This document shows, piece after piece, positions 1-8,340 of a stretch of 32,474 nt of DNA. The notes beneath the pieces are model-generated. The model was not told the origin of the DNA. It saw only the letters and a list, made by a program, of their open reading frames with translations, and searched no databases. Each line of letters starts with the position of its first letter. Position 1 is the first letter of the stretch. The translations under genes were made by a program, and so were the position numbers. The stretch comes from an uncultured Bacteroidales bacterium (GTDB lineage Bacteria > Bacteroidota > Bacteroidia > Bacteroidales > P3): the NCBI GenBank assembly GCA_900317955.1, contig ONIP01000030.1:1-32474 (forward strand), given 5' to 3'.

Positions 1-1
1 C

Positions 2-229
2 TATCCCAACCCGGCTTCCGGCTCCACCACCATCAGCGTGGCTGGCGTCAACGGCCTCGTCAAGATTGCCGTCGTCGACATGAACGGCCGCACCGTAGCA
101 TCTGAAACACTCGAGTGCAGCAGCGACTGTGTCAAGACGATGGATGTTGAGAAACTCGCCCAGGGCGCCTACTTCGTCCGCATCACCGGCCAGGAAATCA
201 ACATGGTCAGGAAGCTCATCATCCGATAA
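2..229 (+). CDS. C-terminal end of a T9SS-secreted protein (type A sorting domain), 5' end outside window
   Basis: Only the last 75 residues are visible; the reading frame is open from base 2 with no start, so the gene begins outside the window. It opens with the YPNPAS motif, followed by short beta strands (KIAVVDMNGRTV, GAYFVRI) and a basic end (VRKLIIR). That is the usual build of the type A C-terminal sorting domain (Por secretion tail, TIGR04183/PF18962) recognised by the type IX secretion system. By family knowledge the protein is exported by Sec, crosses the outer membrane through T9SS and is anchored or released after the domain is removed. The passenger domain, and so the function, cannot be seen. 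A strong terminator follows 35 bases after the stop. Confidence 0.85.
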   Translation, partial: YPNPASGSTTISVAGVNGLVKIAVVDMNGRTVASETLECSSDCVKTMDVEKLAQGAYFVRITGQEINMVRKLIIR

Positions 230-263
230 CCCTCCTATGATGCCCTAAAGGCATCAACCACCC

Positions 264-292
264 AAAGCCCGGGCTTTCGCCCGGGCTTTTTT
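264..292 (+). terminator. Intrinsic terminator after the T9SS protein gene
   Basis: A perfect 10-bp stem (aaagcccggg at 264-273 with cccgggcttt at 280-289), a 6-base loop and a T run to 292. It lies 35 bases after the stop codon at 229. Confidence 0.9.
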
Positions 293-432
293 ATTATCTA
301 TCCCGTCTATCAAAACTATCATATCTATTCTAAAACCAAAAAAACGCCCCCTCCACACAATAAAAAGCCCTTTCCTAAGTTAATTTATCACTTTTTAGTA
401 TTCATAACCTCTAAAATACAAAACCGAGAAAC

Positions 433-909
433 ATGACCCGGCAACAACGGCGCATACAAATCATCACTTCCTGCCTGGAACAGCAGAAGCAACTGGCTGC
501 CACTGCCAAACAAGAAATGGAGTCGGCACAGCAACAAAGCAACGAATACGGTGCCAATGTCGACCGCTACGACTCCTATCGTACAAAAATGATGCGCTCG
601 CGCGACATGTATGCCAAACAACTCTCCAATGCCAACGCAGGCATTAGGGTCTTGCAGGAGCTCCTCAACCACACCCCCTTCGAGACCGCCGAACACGGTG
701 CCATCGTCATCACCAACCGTCAGAACTTCTTCCTTAGCATCGGAGCCGGGAAATTTCTCGTCCCGCACAATGCCCCCCAGGACATACCCCAGGAAACCTT
801 CTTCGCTATCAGTGCACAAACGCCCATCTACATGGCCCTCAAAGGCAAGAAACAAGGCGACAGCATCATCTTCAACGGCACCACTCAAACCATTACAGAA
901 ATACTTTAA
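433..909 (+). CDS. GreA/GreB-like C-terminal domain protein with N-terminal coiled coil
   Basis: A 158-residue cytoplasmic protein. Residues 1-80 are charged and rich in Q, A and M without prolines, which suggests a long helical hairpin or coiled coil. Residues about 90-158 resemble the FKBP-like C-terminal domain of the Gre transcription factors: a glycine-rich strand region, then ISAQTPIYMALKGKKQGDSI and a final strand, matching the family pattern 'ISPxSPLGxALLGKKVGD'. Gre factors bind the RNA polymerase secondary channel and stimulate cleavage of backtracked RNA. The acidic tip residues of true Gre factors cannot be assigned here, so a role in transcription is an inference from fold. Bacteroidota homologues are often mislabelled 3-oxoacyl-ACP synthase; nothing here supports that. 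The marC-like gene starts 31 bases downstream and may be co-transcribed. Confidence 0.6.
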   Translation: MTRQQRRIQIITSCLEQQKQLAATAKQEMESAQQQSNEYGANVDRYDSYRTKMMRSRDMYAKQLSNANAGIRVLQELLNHTPFETAEHGAIVITNRQNFFLSIGAGKFLVPHNAPQDIPQETFFAISAQTPIYMALKGKKQGDSIIFNGTTQTITEIL

Positions 910-940
910 CCCTATAGTCATAATATAAACACCAATCAAA

Positions 941-1528
941 ATGATTAATTTAGTAGAAATTGTAGGCGCATTTTTGGTTCTCTTTGCCATCATCGACATC
1001 ACGGGTTCTATCCCCATCTTCCTCTCCTTGAAACACAGTGGCAACAAATACCATCCCCTCTATGCCGCGCTCATCTCCCTGCTCATCTTCGTCATCTTCT
1101 TTTTCCTTGGCGATGCAGCACTCAAACTCTTCGGTGTAGACATTGAGTCCTTTGCCGTGGCAGGTTCCATCGTGCTCTTTATCATGGCATTCGAGATGAT
1201 TCTCGGAGTTGAAATCTTCAAGAACGACAGCAACAGCGGCGGCTCCACGGTGGTACCCATTGCCTTCCCCCTCATCGCCGGTCCCGGTGCCCTCACCACC
1301 ATCATATCCCTCCGTGCTGAGTACGCCGACATCAACATTCTCATCGCACTCCTCGCCAACATAATAATAGACTATGTAGTGCTGCGCTACATCGACCGTC
1401 TCGAAAAAATCCTGGGTGGCACCCTCATCTCCATCCTCCGCAAATTCTTTGGCGTTATCCTCCTGGCCATCGGCGTGAAACTCATCACCACCAACCTCGG
1501 CAGCATAATCCAAAGCCTGAACCCCTAA
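941..1528 (+). CDS. MarC family integral membrane protein
   Basis: A 195-residue, very hydrophobic protein with about six membrane segments (near residues 5-25, 40-60, 68-88, 105-125, 132-150 and 168-190). The stretch PIAFPLIAGPGALTTI (about residues 105-120) is the signature of the MarC/UPF0056 family (PF01914). Length fits the family (about 190-220 aa). The biochemical function of MarC proteins is unknown; the old link to multiple antibiotic resistance in E. coli was not upheld. The stop codon at 1526-1528 is followed at once by the repeat tract that fills the gap up to the acyltransferase gene. Confidence 0.85.
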   Translation: MINLVEIVGAFLVLFAIIDITGSIPIFLSLKHSGNKYHPLYAALISLLIFVIFFFLGDAALKLFGVDIESFAVAGSIVLFIMAFEMILGVEIFKNDSNSGGSTVVPIAFPLIAGPGALTTIISLRAEYADINILIALLANIIIDYVVLRYIDRLEKILGGTLISILRKFFGVILLAIGVKLITTNLGSIIQSLNP

Positions 1529-1648
1529 AAAGGACTAAAAAAGGACTAAAAGAAAAAAGGATTCAAGGATTAACACATTAACGAATTAACGAGTTCAAGG
1601 ATTCAAGGACTAACGAATTAACGAATTAACGCATTAACGAATTCAAGA
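1529..1648 (+). repeat. Tandem repeat tract: 11-mers, then eleven imperfect octamers
   Basis: The whole gap between the marC-like stop and the next start codon is repetitive. Two 11-mers of the form aaaaaaggact (about 1529-1551) are followed, after a short A-rich link, by eleven contiguous octamers at 1561-1648. There are two subtypes: B (attcaagg and variants; units 1, 5, 6 and 11) and A (attaacga and variants; units 2-4 and 7-10). The order B-A-A-A-B-B-A-A-A-A-B suggests a higher-order duplication. The last octamer ends one base before the TTG start at 1650, so copy-number change would alter the translation start region of the acyltransferase gene. Confidence 0.85.
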
Positions 1649-1649
1649 C

Positions 1650-3080
1650 TTGATCTTCAGCAGCCATATATTCCTGCTCTATTTTCTTCCGCTCTTTCTA
1701 CTGGCATACTTTCTGGTGCCATCCAAAGGGCGTAACATCGTGTTACTGCTTGCCTCCATCGTCTTCTATGCCTGGGGGGCACCCGACTTCATTCTCATCC
1801 TCCTCGCCTCGACTGTGGCGAACTTCTATCTGGTCAAGGCCATGCACCGCGCCACCAGCACCCACCGCAAAAAACTCTTCTGTCTACTCGCCATCCTGCT
1901 GAGCCTTGGACTGCTGGCCTATTTCAAATACGCCAACTTCTTTGTCGACAACGCCAACGCGCTACTCTCCGCCCTCGGCCTTGGCACTATGGGGTGGACC
2001 AAAGTACTCCTTCCCATCGGCATCAGTTTCTTCACCTTCCAGTCCATCACCTATGTCGTCGACACCTACCGCGGCGTCAACGCTCCCATGCAGCGACTCA
2101 CCGACTACATGGTCTACATCATCATGTTCCCGCAACTCATTGCAGGCCCCATTGTGCGCTATACCGACATTGCCGACCAAATCACCGCCCGCCGTCGCCT
2201 GCGCTGGGAAGAGTGCCTGCAAGGCTTCTATCGCTTCGTTATCGGCTTGAGTAAAAAGGTGCTCATTGCCGATGTCATCGGGCGCACGGTAGATGTGGCG
2301 CTGGGCGGCGACCTTGCCATTATGGACACCGGCACCGCCTGGATTACCATCACCGCCTACACCATGCAGCTCTACTTCGACTTCTCCGGCTACAGCGACA
2401 TGGCTATCGGCTTGGGTCGCATGATGGGCTTCCGCTTCCCCGAAAACTTCGACAACCCCTACACTTCGGCCAGTATCACCGAGTTCTGGCGTCGCTGGCA
2501 CATCACCCTCGGCACCTTCATGCGGAACTACCTATACATACCCCTTGGCGGCAACCGCCATGGCACAGCCCGCACCTATCTAAACCTCTGGATTGTCTTT
2601 CTGCTCAGCGGCTTATGGCACGGTGCCAGCTGGAACTTCGTGCTGTGGGGAGCCTACCACGGCTGCTTTCTCGTCGTCGAGCGTCTCCTGTCGCGCCATA
2701 TCCCACGCTTCGACACCCAGCGGCGGAATCCCCTCTTCGTCATTCCTACTTTCATCATCCTCCTTGTAGGCTGGGCCATCTTCCGCATCGAAGACCTCCC
2801 CTCCTGCTGGACATTTATACAACGGCTCTTCGCATTCGATTTCTCGGGCTTTGCCCTTGCCGAGCATCCGCAATACTATGTTACACTGACGGTGGCACTC
2901 CTTTTTACCTTCTTCACATTCCTACCATTCGGCAAACGCATACAACGCTTTGCCTATTACACCGACTACCGTCCCAAAGCACATATACCCGTGTGGCTCG
3001 TAGCCTCCCTGCTGTTCTTTTTCTGCCTCGGCGCACTGACTGCCACCGATTTCAGTCCCTTCATCTATTTCCGATTCTGA
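1650..3080 (+). CDS. MBOAT family O-acyltransferase (AlgI-like)
   Basis: A 476-residue polytopic inner-membrane protein with about ten hydrophobic segments. The core motifs of the membrane-bound O-acyltransferase family (PF03062) are present: GISFFTFQSITYVVDTYRG (from about residue 123), FPQLIAGPIVRY, YTMQLYFDFSGYSDMAIGLGRMMGF, ITEFWRRWHITLG, and GLWHGASWNFVLWG with the conserved histidine at residue 324. AlgI-type proteins pass acetyl groups across the inner membrane to an SGNH partner that acetylates an exported glycan. The gene 4 bases downstream encodes such a partner. The start is TTG at 1650: an in-frame stop lies at 1635, and the next in-frame ATG is about 65 codons in, beyond the first conserved segments. 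No clear ribosome-binding site is seen; the octamer tract occupies that position. Confidence 0.88.
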   Translation: MIFSSHIFLLYFLPLFLLAYFLVPSKGRNIVLLLASIVFYAWGAPDFILILLASTVANFYLVKAMHRATSTHRKKLFCLLAILLSLGLLAYFKYANFFVDNANALLSALGLGTMGWTKVLLPIGISFFTFQSITYVVDTYRGVNAPMQRLTDYMVYIIMFPQLIAGPIVRYTDIADQITARRRLRWEECLQGFYRFVIGLSKKVLIADVIGRTVDVALGGDLAIMDTGTAWITITAYTMQLYFDFSGYSDMAIGLGRMMGFRFPENFDNPYTSASITEFWRRWHITLGTFMRNYLYIPLGGNRHGTARTYLNLWIVFLLSGLWHGASWNFVLWGAYHGCFLVVERLLSRHIPRFDTQRRNPLFVIPTFIILLVGWAIFRIEDLPSCWTFIQRLFAFDFSGFALAEHPQYYVTLTVALLFTFFTFLPFGKRIQRFAYYTDYRPKAHIPVWLVASLLFFFCLGALTATDFSPFIYFRF

Positions 3081-3084
3081 CACC

Positions 3085-4407
3085 ATGCGTAACACGCCCA
3101 AGATACTCTGCCTCGCGACTCTCGGTCTCCTGCTGCTAACCCTGCTGCAGGGAACCGTCCGTCTCATCCCCGTCAAACCCCTCTATGGCGTCAATATCGG
3201 CACCGACAAACCCGCCTTCACCGCCGAAGCCTTCCTCTCCGGCCAATGGCAAAAAGCCACCGACCAATACCTGAAAGAGCACCACGGATTCCGCGAACCC
3301 GCCATACGCCTCTACAACCAATACCTATGGACAGCCTATCACCGCTCCACCAACCCCGGCTCGGTAGTCATTGGCCAGCAAGACTACCTCTTTGAGCCAT
3401 GGTTTGTCGACGAATACTACACCGGCTGTTTCCAACACTACTACCCCGACAGCATCCCGGACTACGAAAAGCCCTATGTCTTCGAACGCCGCATGAGCCG
3501 TTTGGCCAAATTGCAAGCCATACTCGAAGAACAGGGAGTTCACCTATTCGTCGCCCTGCTGCCTGGCAAAGAACGCATCTACCCGCAATACTTGCCTGAC
3601 CGCGGAGCAAAAGCCCACAGCGACCGCCTCTGGGGTCACCACCGCGCCTATGACTACTACAGGAACTCTCTTTATGATTTCCGCCGTGTGGACATCTGCC
3701 ACTGCTTCGACAGCCTGAATGGGCACACCCCCTACCTCCTCTTCACCAAGACCGGCACCCACTGGAGCAACATAGCCTGCACCTATGCCTTCGACTCGAT
3801 AATGCGCTATATGCAGACCTTCGGCCCCGCCATCCGTCCCGTGACCCTCGGCCAACCCCACCGGGGCCGAACCCGCGAGCCGGACGCCGACCTCGACGAC
3901 CTTCTGAACAAAACCTTCCGCATACCCGCCGAGCGCAACCAATACATAGACGTAACCCTCGCCGACCCCGCCCCGAAGAGGACCCCCTCGCTCATCGTCA
4001 TCGGCGACTCCTTTTTCTGGACCATACTCTACAACTACCCCATGCAGGAACTCTTCTCCGACCTCCGCTACTGGTACTACTTCTCCACAATCTACTTCGA
4101 CCCCGACCACGACAACGTGGCCGACGTAGACCTTGTGGACGAGTTGCTGGGAACCGACTATGTGATGCTCTCCTACTGCACCGTGCAACTATACAACTGC
4201 GGCAACGGATTCATCAACCGCGCCCTCCTCGAGCTATGCTATGACCCCGACGAGATACAAGCCGTGCGCGACAGCCTTGAGGCCGACACCGCGTCGCACC
4301 AAAGCGTAGAATGGCGCATGGACTGTAATCTGGAGCAATATTTCCCCGCCCTTGCCGAATCGTTCCCCACCAAACGCTGCTCCCGCCTCGCCAACCGCGA
4401 CCAATAG
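3085..4407 (+). CDS. AlgJ/AlgX-like SGNH acetyltransferase, partner of the MBOAT protein
   Basis: A 440-residue protein with an N-terminal hydrophobic segment (residues about 5-25) that is a signal anchor or signal peptide, so the rest is periplasmic. A GDS motif with a putative nucleophile serine lies at residues 307-309 (VIGDSFF), and TGTHWS with a histidine at residue 226 matches the D/T-x-H-W catalytic block of AlgJ/AlgX/DltD-type enzymes. The segment LFVALLPGKERIYPQYLP is also typical of the AlgX/AlgJ fold. Family role: transfer of acetyl from the MBOAT protein to a polysaccharide hydroxyl. Four bases separate it from the MBOAT stop, indicating an operon. Codons are strongly C-ending like those of its neighbours. 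The glycan acted on cannot be told from this window. Confidence 0.8.
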   Translation: MRNTPKILCLATLGLLLLTLLQGTVRLIPVKPLYGVNIGTDKPAFTAEAFLSGQWQKATDQYLKEHHGFREPAIRLYNQYLWTAYHRSTNPGSVVIGQQDYLFEPWFVDEYYTGCFQHYYPDSIPDYEKPYVFERRMSRLAKLQAILEEQGVHLFVALLPGKERIYPQYLPDRGAKAHSDRLWGHHRAYDYYRNSLYDFRRVDICHCFDSLNGHTPYLLFTKTGTHWSNIACTYAFDSIMRYMQTFGPAIRPVTLGQPHRGRTREPDADLDDLLNKTFRIPAERNQYIDVTLADPAPKRTPSLIVIGDSFFWTILYNYPMQELFSDLRYWYYFSTIYFDPDHDNVADVDLVDELLGTDYVMLSYCTVQLYNCGNGFINRALLELCYDPDEIQAVRDSLEADTASHQSVEWRMDCNLEQYFPALAESFPTKRCSRLANRDQ

Positions 4408-4450
4408 TCCGCCACCAACCGCAAAAGCAGCGAACACCGAAACTCCGTCA

Positions 4451-4518
4451 ATTAAAAACTTATCCCACAACAACTCCACGGTTGTATCGCAGTAACCAAC
4501 TGCAATACAACGGGATAA
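4451..4518 (-). terminator. Nested inverted repeat, probable terminator of the BspA-like gene
   Basis: Outer arms ttatccc (4460-4466) and gggataa (4512-4518) enclose a strong hairpin: gttgtat (4481-4487) with atacaac (4505-4511), and gcagt (4489-4493) with actgc (4499-4503), loop aacca. Read on the minus strand the structure is followed by a T run at about 4459-4452, fitting termination of the gene that ends at 4584. An alternative pairing also exists (acaac 4467-4471 with gttgt 4481-4485). Confidence 0.65.
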
Positions 4519-4583
4519 CAACTATTATTCAAACTTAGAAAAAACGGATCTACACCGCGTTGGCGGCAGAAAGGGCGCAAGGG

Positions 4584-5147
4584 TCAGTACTCGGTAATCT
4601 CGGAGAACTGTCTCCAGCCTACCGCCTGATGGTAGGACTCGTAGGTAGGAGCCGGGACACGCACGGGGATGTCGAGGTCGACCTGGTCGAAGGAGGATTC
4701 GTCCAAGCGGGGCGGGACGGGAGCCTGCACCACGATGTACTCGAGACGTTTACAGCCGGAGAAAGCCGACTCGCCAATATCTTTGATAGAGGGAGGGAGC
4801 GAGAGTCGGGTGATACGGTCGCAGCCGGCAAAGGCGTTGTAACGTATGGAGGTGACAGTGTAGACGGTGGTGTCGTCATCTTCAGGGTCGGCGTTGCGGC
4901 CGCGGGCGCGGTCGGGGGTGACAGTTTCGGGAATGGTGAGCTGTCCGGAAGGCTTGCGGTAGCCTTTCCAGGGCTGGTCCTCGTTGTCGGAGGGATAGGT
5001 CACCTCCACAGTGGCACCGTTCTTGCCTCCAGTGCTGGTAATATAGAAATAAAGCGTATTGCCGTTAACCTTCTTGGCAAAATCGAACTCCTGGGCACGG
5101 AGGCACAGAGGCAGCAGGAGCAATGATAGCATGATAACTTTTTTCAT
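4584..5147 (-). CDS. Short secreted BspA-like leucine-rich repeat protein
   Basis: A 187-residue protein starting at the ATG ending at 5147, chosen because MKKVIMLSLLLLPLCLRAQ is a clear signal peptide; the frame is open further upstream but that part has no signal. After the signal comes a short beta-rich domain (residues 20-80), then LRR_5/BspA-type repeats (PF13306): VTSIRYNAFAGCDRITRLSLPPSIKDIG and ESAFSGCKRLEYIVVQAP, ending in a typical partial repeat (VPAPTYESYHQAVGWRQF). BspA-like proteins are surface or secreted adhesin-like proteins; with only about three repeats this one is short. No T9SS sorting domain is visible. Its first 32 codons and upstream region are duplicated at 8524-8724. 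Confidence 0.75.
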   Translation of the reverse strand: MKKVIMLSLLLLPLCLRAQEFDFAKKVNGNTLYFYITSTGGKNGATVEVTYPSDNEDQPWKGYRKPSGQLTIPETVTPDRARGRNADPEDDDTTVYTVTSIRYNAFAGCDRITRLSLPPSIKDIGESAFSGCKRLEYIVVQAPVPPRLDESSFDQVDLDIPVRVPAPTYESYHQAVGWRQFSEITEY

Positions 5148-5250
5148 GCCGGTATAACGGCAATGTCGAAAAAATATTGTATCATTGCATTTCGAACTGA
5201 AAAAGAGAAAAAGCAACAAACTAACAACATAACAACAAAAACATATATGG
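5050..5250 (+). repeat. 201-bp direct repeat, copy A
   Basis: Matches 8524-8724 over 201 bases without gaps and with 9 mismatches by eye (about 95.5 percent). Copy A contains the first codons of the BspA-like gene (minus strand), its upstream region, and at its right end the bases acatatatgg, the same as the start-codon region of the gene at 8721, but here leading nowhere. Immediately inside is GGGGTCT (5252-5258). Confidence 0.92.
5180..5188 (+). promoter_or_regulatory. Degenerate -7 box left in repeat copy A
   Basis: TATCATTGC, one base off the Bacteroidota -7 consensus TAnnTTTGC; copy B has the intact TATCTTTGC at 8654-8662. On the plus strand copy A now faces no gene it once served, so the box looks like a decayed duplicate. 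Confidence 0.4.
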
Positions 5251-5470
5251 TGGGGTCTATTTATTGGCAACTTCTAAAAATTCTCTTTTGAGAGCGCGTC
5301 CCTCCGGGACGCTGTTTCTATGTTGCTTATTATTCCCACACTACGTGAGGGGTTTCTCGAATATTTGCATCGTGAAATTATAAGGCAACCTCCAATAAAG
5401 AGTCCACTTTAATAAATCCTTTTTTATGCAAGGAGGGCATAATTATTTTTAGTATTTAAAAAAAAAAGTA

Positions 5471-5479
5471 TATATTTGC
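5471..5479 (+). promoter_or_regulatory. -7 promoter box for the secreted-protein gene pair
   Basis: TATATTTGC, a perfect match to TAnnTTTGC, 46 bases before the ATG at 5526. No convincing -33 TTTG was found in the A-rich run upstream. Confidence 0.6.
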
Positions 5480-5525
5480 AGGTAGAAAAATGGGTTGCAT
5501 TTTTGTCATTAACATATATAATAAT

Positions 5526-6929
5526 ATGAAAAATAGTTTTTTATTAGTTTTGTTGCTCTTGGTCGGAGGTGCGGTTTCTGCACAGAGTGTAGTGTATGAG
5601 TTGTATGATGAGTTATCTGATACATCTATTGTGCGGCGGTGGATGGATGATAAGTACATAATATATTCCCACCCAAGGGGCAGCGTTTCTGGAGAATTGA
5701 TTTATTGCGATGTCAGTGTAGGACATGCGACAAAAACGTTGATTCCTTCTGGAACGAAAATTAATGATATGCGTATAGCAAACGATACCTTGTATGCCTG
5801 CGGCTGGTATGGGACGGGAATGACCAAGAAAGGAATAATAGCTTGCTTAGATATTAACGACTTAAAAAATGGCGGTGGGGTTTTTCACGTCATTCAATTT
5901 CAGCAATTTGATTTGAGTAATGCCAAAGTTTGCAATACGGATTTACTGGCGGATATATTGGAAGTGAGGCGGATAGAATTGTTCAAAAGTGGTGTGCAGA
6001 CGCGTGTGGCGTATATTGCAAACGATACTATCTATGATTCTGATTTGTATCCTGGGTGCCGTCGGGTAGGCTATGGCGATGTAGCGTTCGATAATTTATC
6101 CGGGTGGGATATTGGACATTTCCGTTACAACAAGGACGGAAAGAATTTGTACTGGAATATGGTGGCTACGGATAACTATTTAGCTGCAGTATCAGTAGAA
6201 TGCGAGTATAGGCGTATTGAGATAGCAGTGTATTATAAGGGTGCTGACTTTGTCAATGTGTATCCGCCGATAACATGGTGGCCTTTGTATTATTTTACAG
6301 ACCATGAAGTGGTAGGGAAAGTGATGACAACGGCAATAAGGAGTGACATGTTCGGAATGGCATACCATTACCGTGTTCCGGGCATGGGTGTCGGTATGGC
6401 GGTGAAGGTGTTTCAGATTGTCGGTTGTGTTCCTTCGCTGGTATACAGTATAGAACTGCCACCAATTGTTGCCAACTCGGGAGGTTGTGAAATGCGCGAT
6501 GTTGTCTATAATCAGATAGACAATGTATTGTGGATATTGACAGATATGGAGAGTCCTGTAACAAGTGTGTGGAATAGTTACATTTACAGAATAGACATGG
6601 GCAGCGTGTATGCAGGTATATATGATGCGAGATTTTTGCCTGATTATCAACTATATTCCCTTGACAACTGTTTGGGTACAGGATATATTGTGTCAGGGAA
6701 GACCCTTTATGATAGATTAATAGTGAGTAGGGAATCTCATTCGTGGGATTTTCTTGGTTGTTACAATTATGAAATTGTGAGAGGAGTGGCGACGACGCCT
6801 GTGATAGAAGACTACGGTCACCACCATTGTTATTTTTTGCCACCGTTTATTTCTATAGATATGCCGTATAGAACAACTGAGATTGAAATGGATGTGCCAT
6901 GTATATATATATATAAGAAAGGAGAGTAA
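5526..6929 (+). CDS. Secreted protein of unknown function, first gene of the inserted module
   Basis: 467 residues from the ATG at 5526, which begins a clear signal peptide (MKNSFLLVLLLLVGGAVSAQS); an upstream in-frame ATG at 5490 would put 12 polar residues in front of it. The mature part is rich in beta strands with many Y, W, D and G residues and repeated phrases such as NDTLYACGWYG and NDTIYDSDLYPG, which may be blades of a propeller-like fold. No catalytic motif is recognised, and there is no T9SS sorting domain at the end (it ends in a charged YIYKKGE). The next gene starts one base after the stop, so the two are surely co-transcribed. Composition is low in GC compared with genes outside the module. 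Confidence 0.7.
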   Translation: MKNSFLLVLLLLVGGAVSAQSVVYELYDELSDTSIVRRWMDDKYIIYSHPRGSVSGELIYCDVSVGHATKTLIPSGTKINDMRIANDTLYACGWYGTGMTKKGIIACLDINDLKNGGGVFHVIQFQQFDLSNAKVCNTDLLADILEVRRIELFKSGVQTRVAYIANDTIYDSDLYPGCRRVGYGDVAFDNLSGWDIGHFRYNKDGKNLYWNMVATDNYLAAVSVECEYRRIEIAVYYKGADFVNVYPPITWWPLYYFTDHEVVGKVMTTAIRSDMFGMAYHYRVPGMGVGMAVKVFQIVGCVPSLVYSIELPPIVANSGGCEMRDVVYNQIDNVLWILTDMESPVTSVWNSYIYRIDMGSVYAGIYDARFLPDYQLYSLDNCLGTGYIVSGKTLYDRLIVSRESHSWDFLGCYNYEIVRGVATTPVIEDYGHHHCYFLPPFISIDMPYRTTEIEMDVPCIYIYKKGE

Positions 6930-6930
6930 A

Positions 6931-8316
6931 ATGAAGAAACAGATTTTATTGATAGCATTTATGGCTGTAGCAGTGGGATGCGTGACGGCACAGCGGTATC
7001 ATCTTGACACGGTGATGCGGCCGTTCATATATGTTGACTACCAGTCGAGGCTTGACTCTGGAAAGTTGGTCGATAATGATGCTTCTAGTCATATAGGAGA
7101 AATAGTTCAATATAATGGTCAAAGGATACAAATGTATGGAAACGGTGATATATTACAATACAATTACATTGAGGGGGGTGCAGATATTTATGGGATAGTG
7201 GTATGGATAAGGGGCGGATATCAGATAGATGATGTATTACGTGATTTGGTAGAATTTGTGTATCTGTATGAAGCTACGCCCGACACCTTCCAGGAGATGG
7301 CAGTAGCCCCCATCAACCTTAGGGATACGTTTTCAGTCAAGCCATGGCCAGAGACGTATGATAATACAGGTGATTATAGAATAACAGAAGAAGTACCATG
7401 TGACACACCCTATTTAGAAAAGTATATAAATTTAGAGGGTTTTTGGTGCTATTTTGACAATCCAGTGCATGTGGAGGATTCATTTTATGTGGGTTTTTCG
7501 GATTATCTTGGTATACGTTTAAACAGACATTTTAGTGAGCCAGGTAGTATATTATTATATGGTTTTGATTACCATCTCATGAGAGGAATCTATGATTCAG
7601 ATTCGGAATATTGCAGATTTCCTACTATAAAGGAGAAGTTCCGTTGGATGAATCCATATATGATGCATATGGCTCCGGGACCACTGGGGGAGTGGCTGCC
7701 GGCGGAGGCGCAGCATTATTATCTTGTGTTCCCGATATTGAGGGTGGTGGACACTGTGTGGGATGAATTGTCGGAGTGTGGACCGGTAGAGTTGATATAT
7801 ATATCGTCCAGTAGGGGAGACACGACGGAGTTGAGGTGGACCAGGGAAATGGGTCGGGGCGAATGGCAGTTGTCGTATGGAAGGGTCGGGACGGAGCCGG
7901 ATTCAGGGAGAATAGTAACATGTTATAACAATAGTTGGAAGTATGTAGACACGCTGCATAGACGAGACAGTATGGTAGCGTATGTGAGGGTGGTGTGCCG
8001 AGACTGTGACACGTTGCGTTATAGCGACTGGAGCAGGGGTGTGACCTGGGGAGGAGAGAGGACAGGGATAGATGGAGCGGGAGATGGGAATGGAGTGAGG
8101 GTGATGCCGAATCCGGCGAGGGAGGAAGTGACGGTGGAGTCGGAGTGCAGGATGGCCGGAATAGATGTGTATGGGTCGGATGGTAAACGATACCTGACGG
8201 TGCAGGGGCAGCCCCACAAGGCAGGATTTACGGTGAGGGGCTGGTCGGCAGGGATATATGTGCTTGTGATACATACCGAAGCGGGGGATGTGGTGAAGAG
8301 GTTGTCGGTGGAGTAG
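6931..8316 (+). CDS. T9SS-secreted protein (type A sorting domain), second gene of the module
   Basis: 461 residues from the ATG at 6931, preceded by a good ribosome-binding sequence (aaggag at 6918-6923) and beginning a signal peptide (MKKQILLIAFMAVAVGCVTAQ). The middle of the protein is not recognised. A segment at about residues 295-385 looks like a fibronectin-type III-like sandwich (ELIYISSSRGDTTELRWTRE ... VAYVRVVCRDCDTLRYSDWS). The end is a classic type A sorting domain: RVMPNPAREEVTVES, GIDVYGSDGKR, SAGIYVLVIHTEAGDVVKRLSVE. It is therefore predicted to be exported by T9SS to the surface or medium. The last 600 bases are more G-rich than the first part, so the gene may be mosaic. Confidence 0.8.
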   Translation: MKKQILLIAFMAVAVGCVTAQRYHLDTVMRPFIYVDYQSRLDSGKLVDNDASSHIGEIVQYNGQRIQMYGNGDILQYNYIEGGADIYGIVVWIRGGYQIDDVLRDLVEFVYLYEATPDTFQEMAVAPINLRDTFSVKPWPETYDNTGDYRITEEVPCDTPYLEKYINLEGFWCYFDNPVHVEDSFYVGFSDYLGIRLNRHFSEPGSILLYGFDYHLMRGIYDSDSEYCRFPTIKEKFRWMNPYMMHMAPGPLGEWLPAEAQHYYLVFPILRVVDTVWDELSECGPVELIYISSSRGDTTELRWTREMGRGEWQLSYGRVGTEPDSGRIVTCYNNSWKYVDTLHRRDSMVAYVRVVCRDCDTLRYSDWSRGVTWGGERTGIDGAGDGNGVRVMPNPAREEVTVESECRMAGIDVYGSDGKRYLTVQGQPHKAGFTVRGWSAGIYVLVIHTEAGDVVKRLSVE

Positions 8317-8340
8317 GTTCTCAGTGGTGCCTATTGGCTT

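Noticed and set aside
388..1047. A 219-codon minus-strand frame over the GreA-like and marC-like genes
   Set aside because: It overlaps two better-supported genes on the other strand and shows no recognisable family.
1561..1648. Octamer array as a CRISPR array
   Set aside because: The units are 8 bases, contiguous and without spacers, and no cas gene is present; it is a simple tandem repeat.
4560..5126. A 188-codon plus-strand frame opposite the BspA-like gene
   Set aside because: The minus-strand gene has a signal peptide and LRR repeats; the plus frame is glycine/valine-rich noise.
5490..5525. Upstream ATG at 5490 as the start of the first module gene
   Set aside because: It would put twelve residues in front of a complete signal peptide; the ATG at 5526 is the better start.
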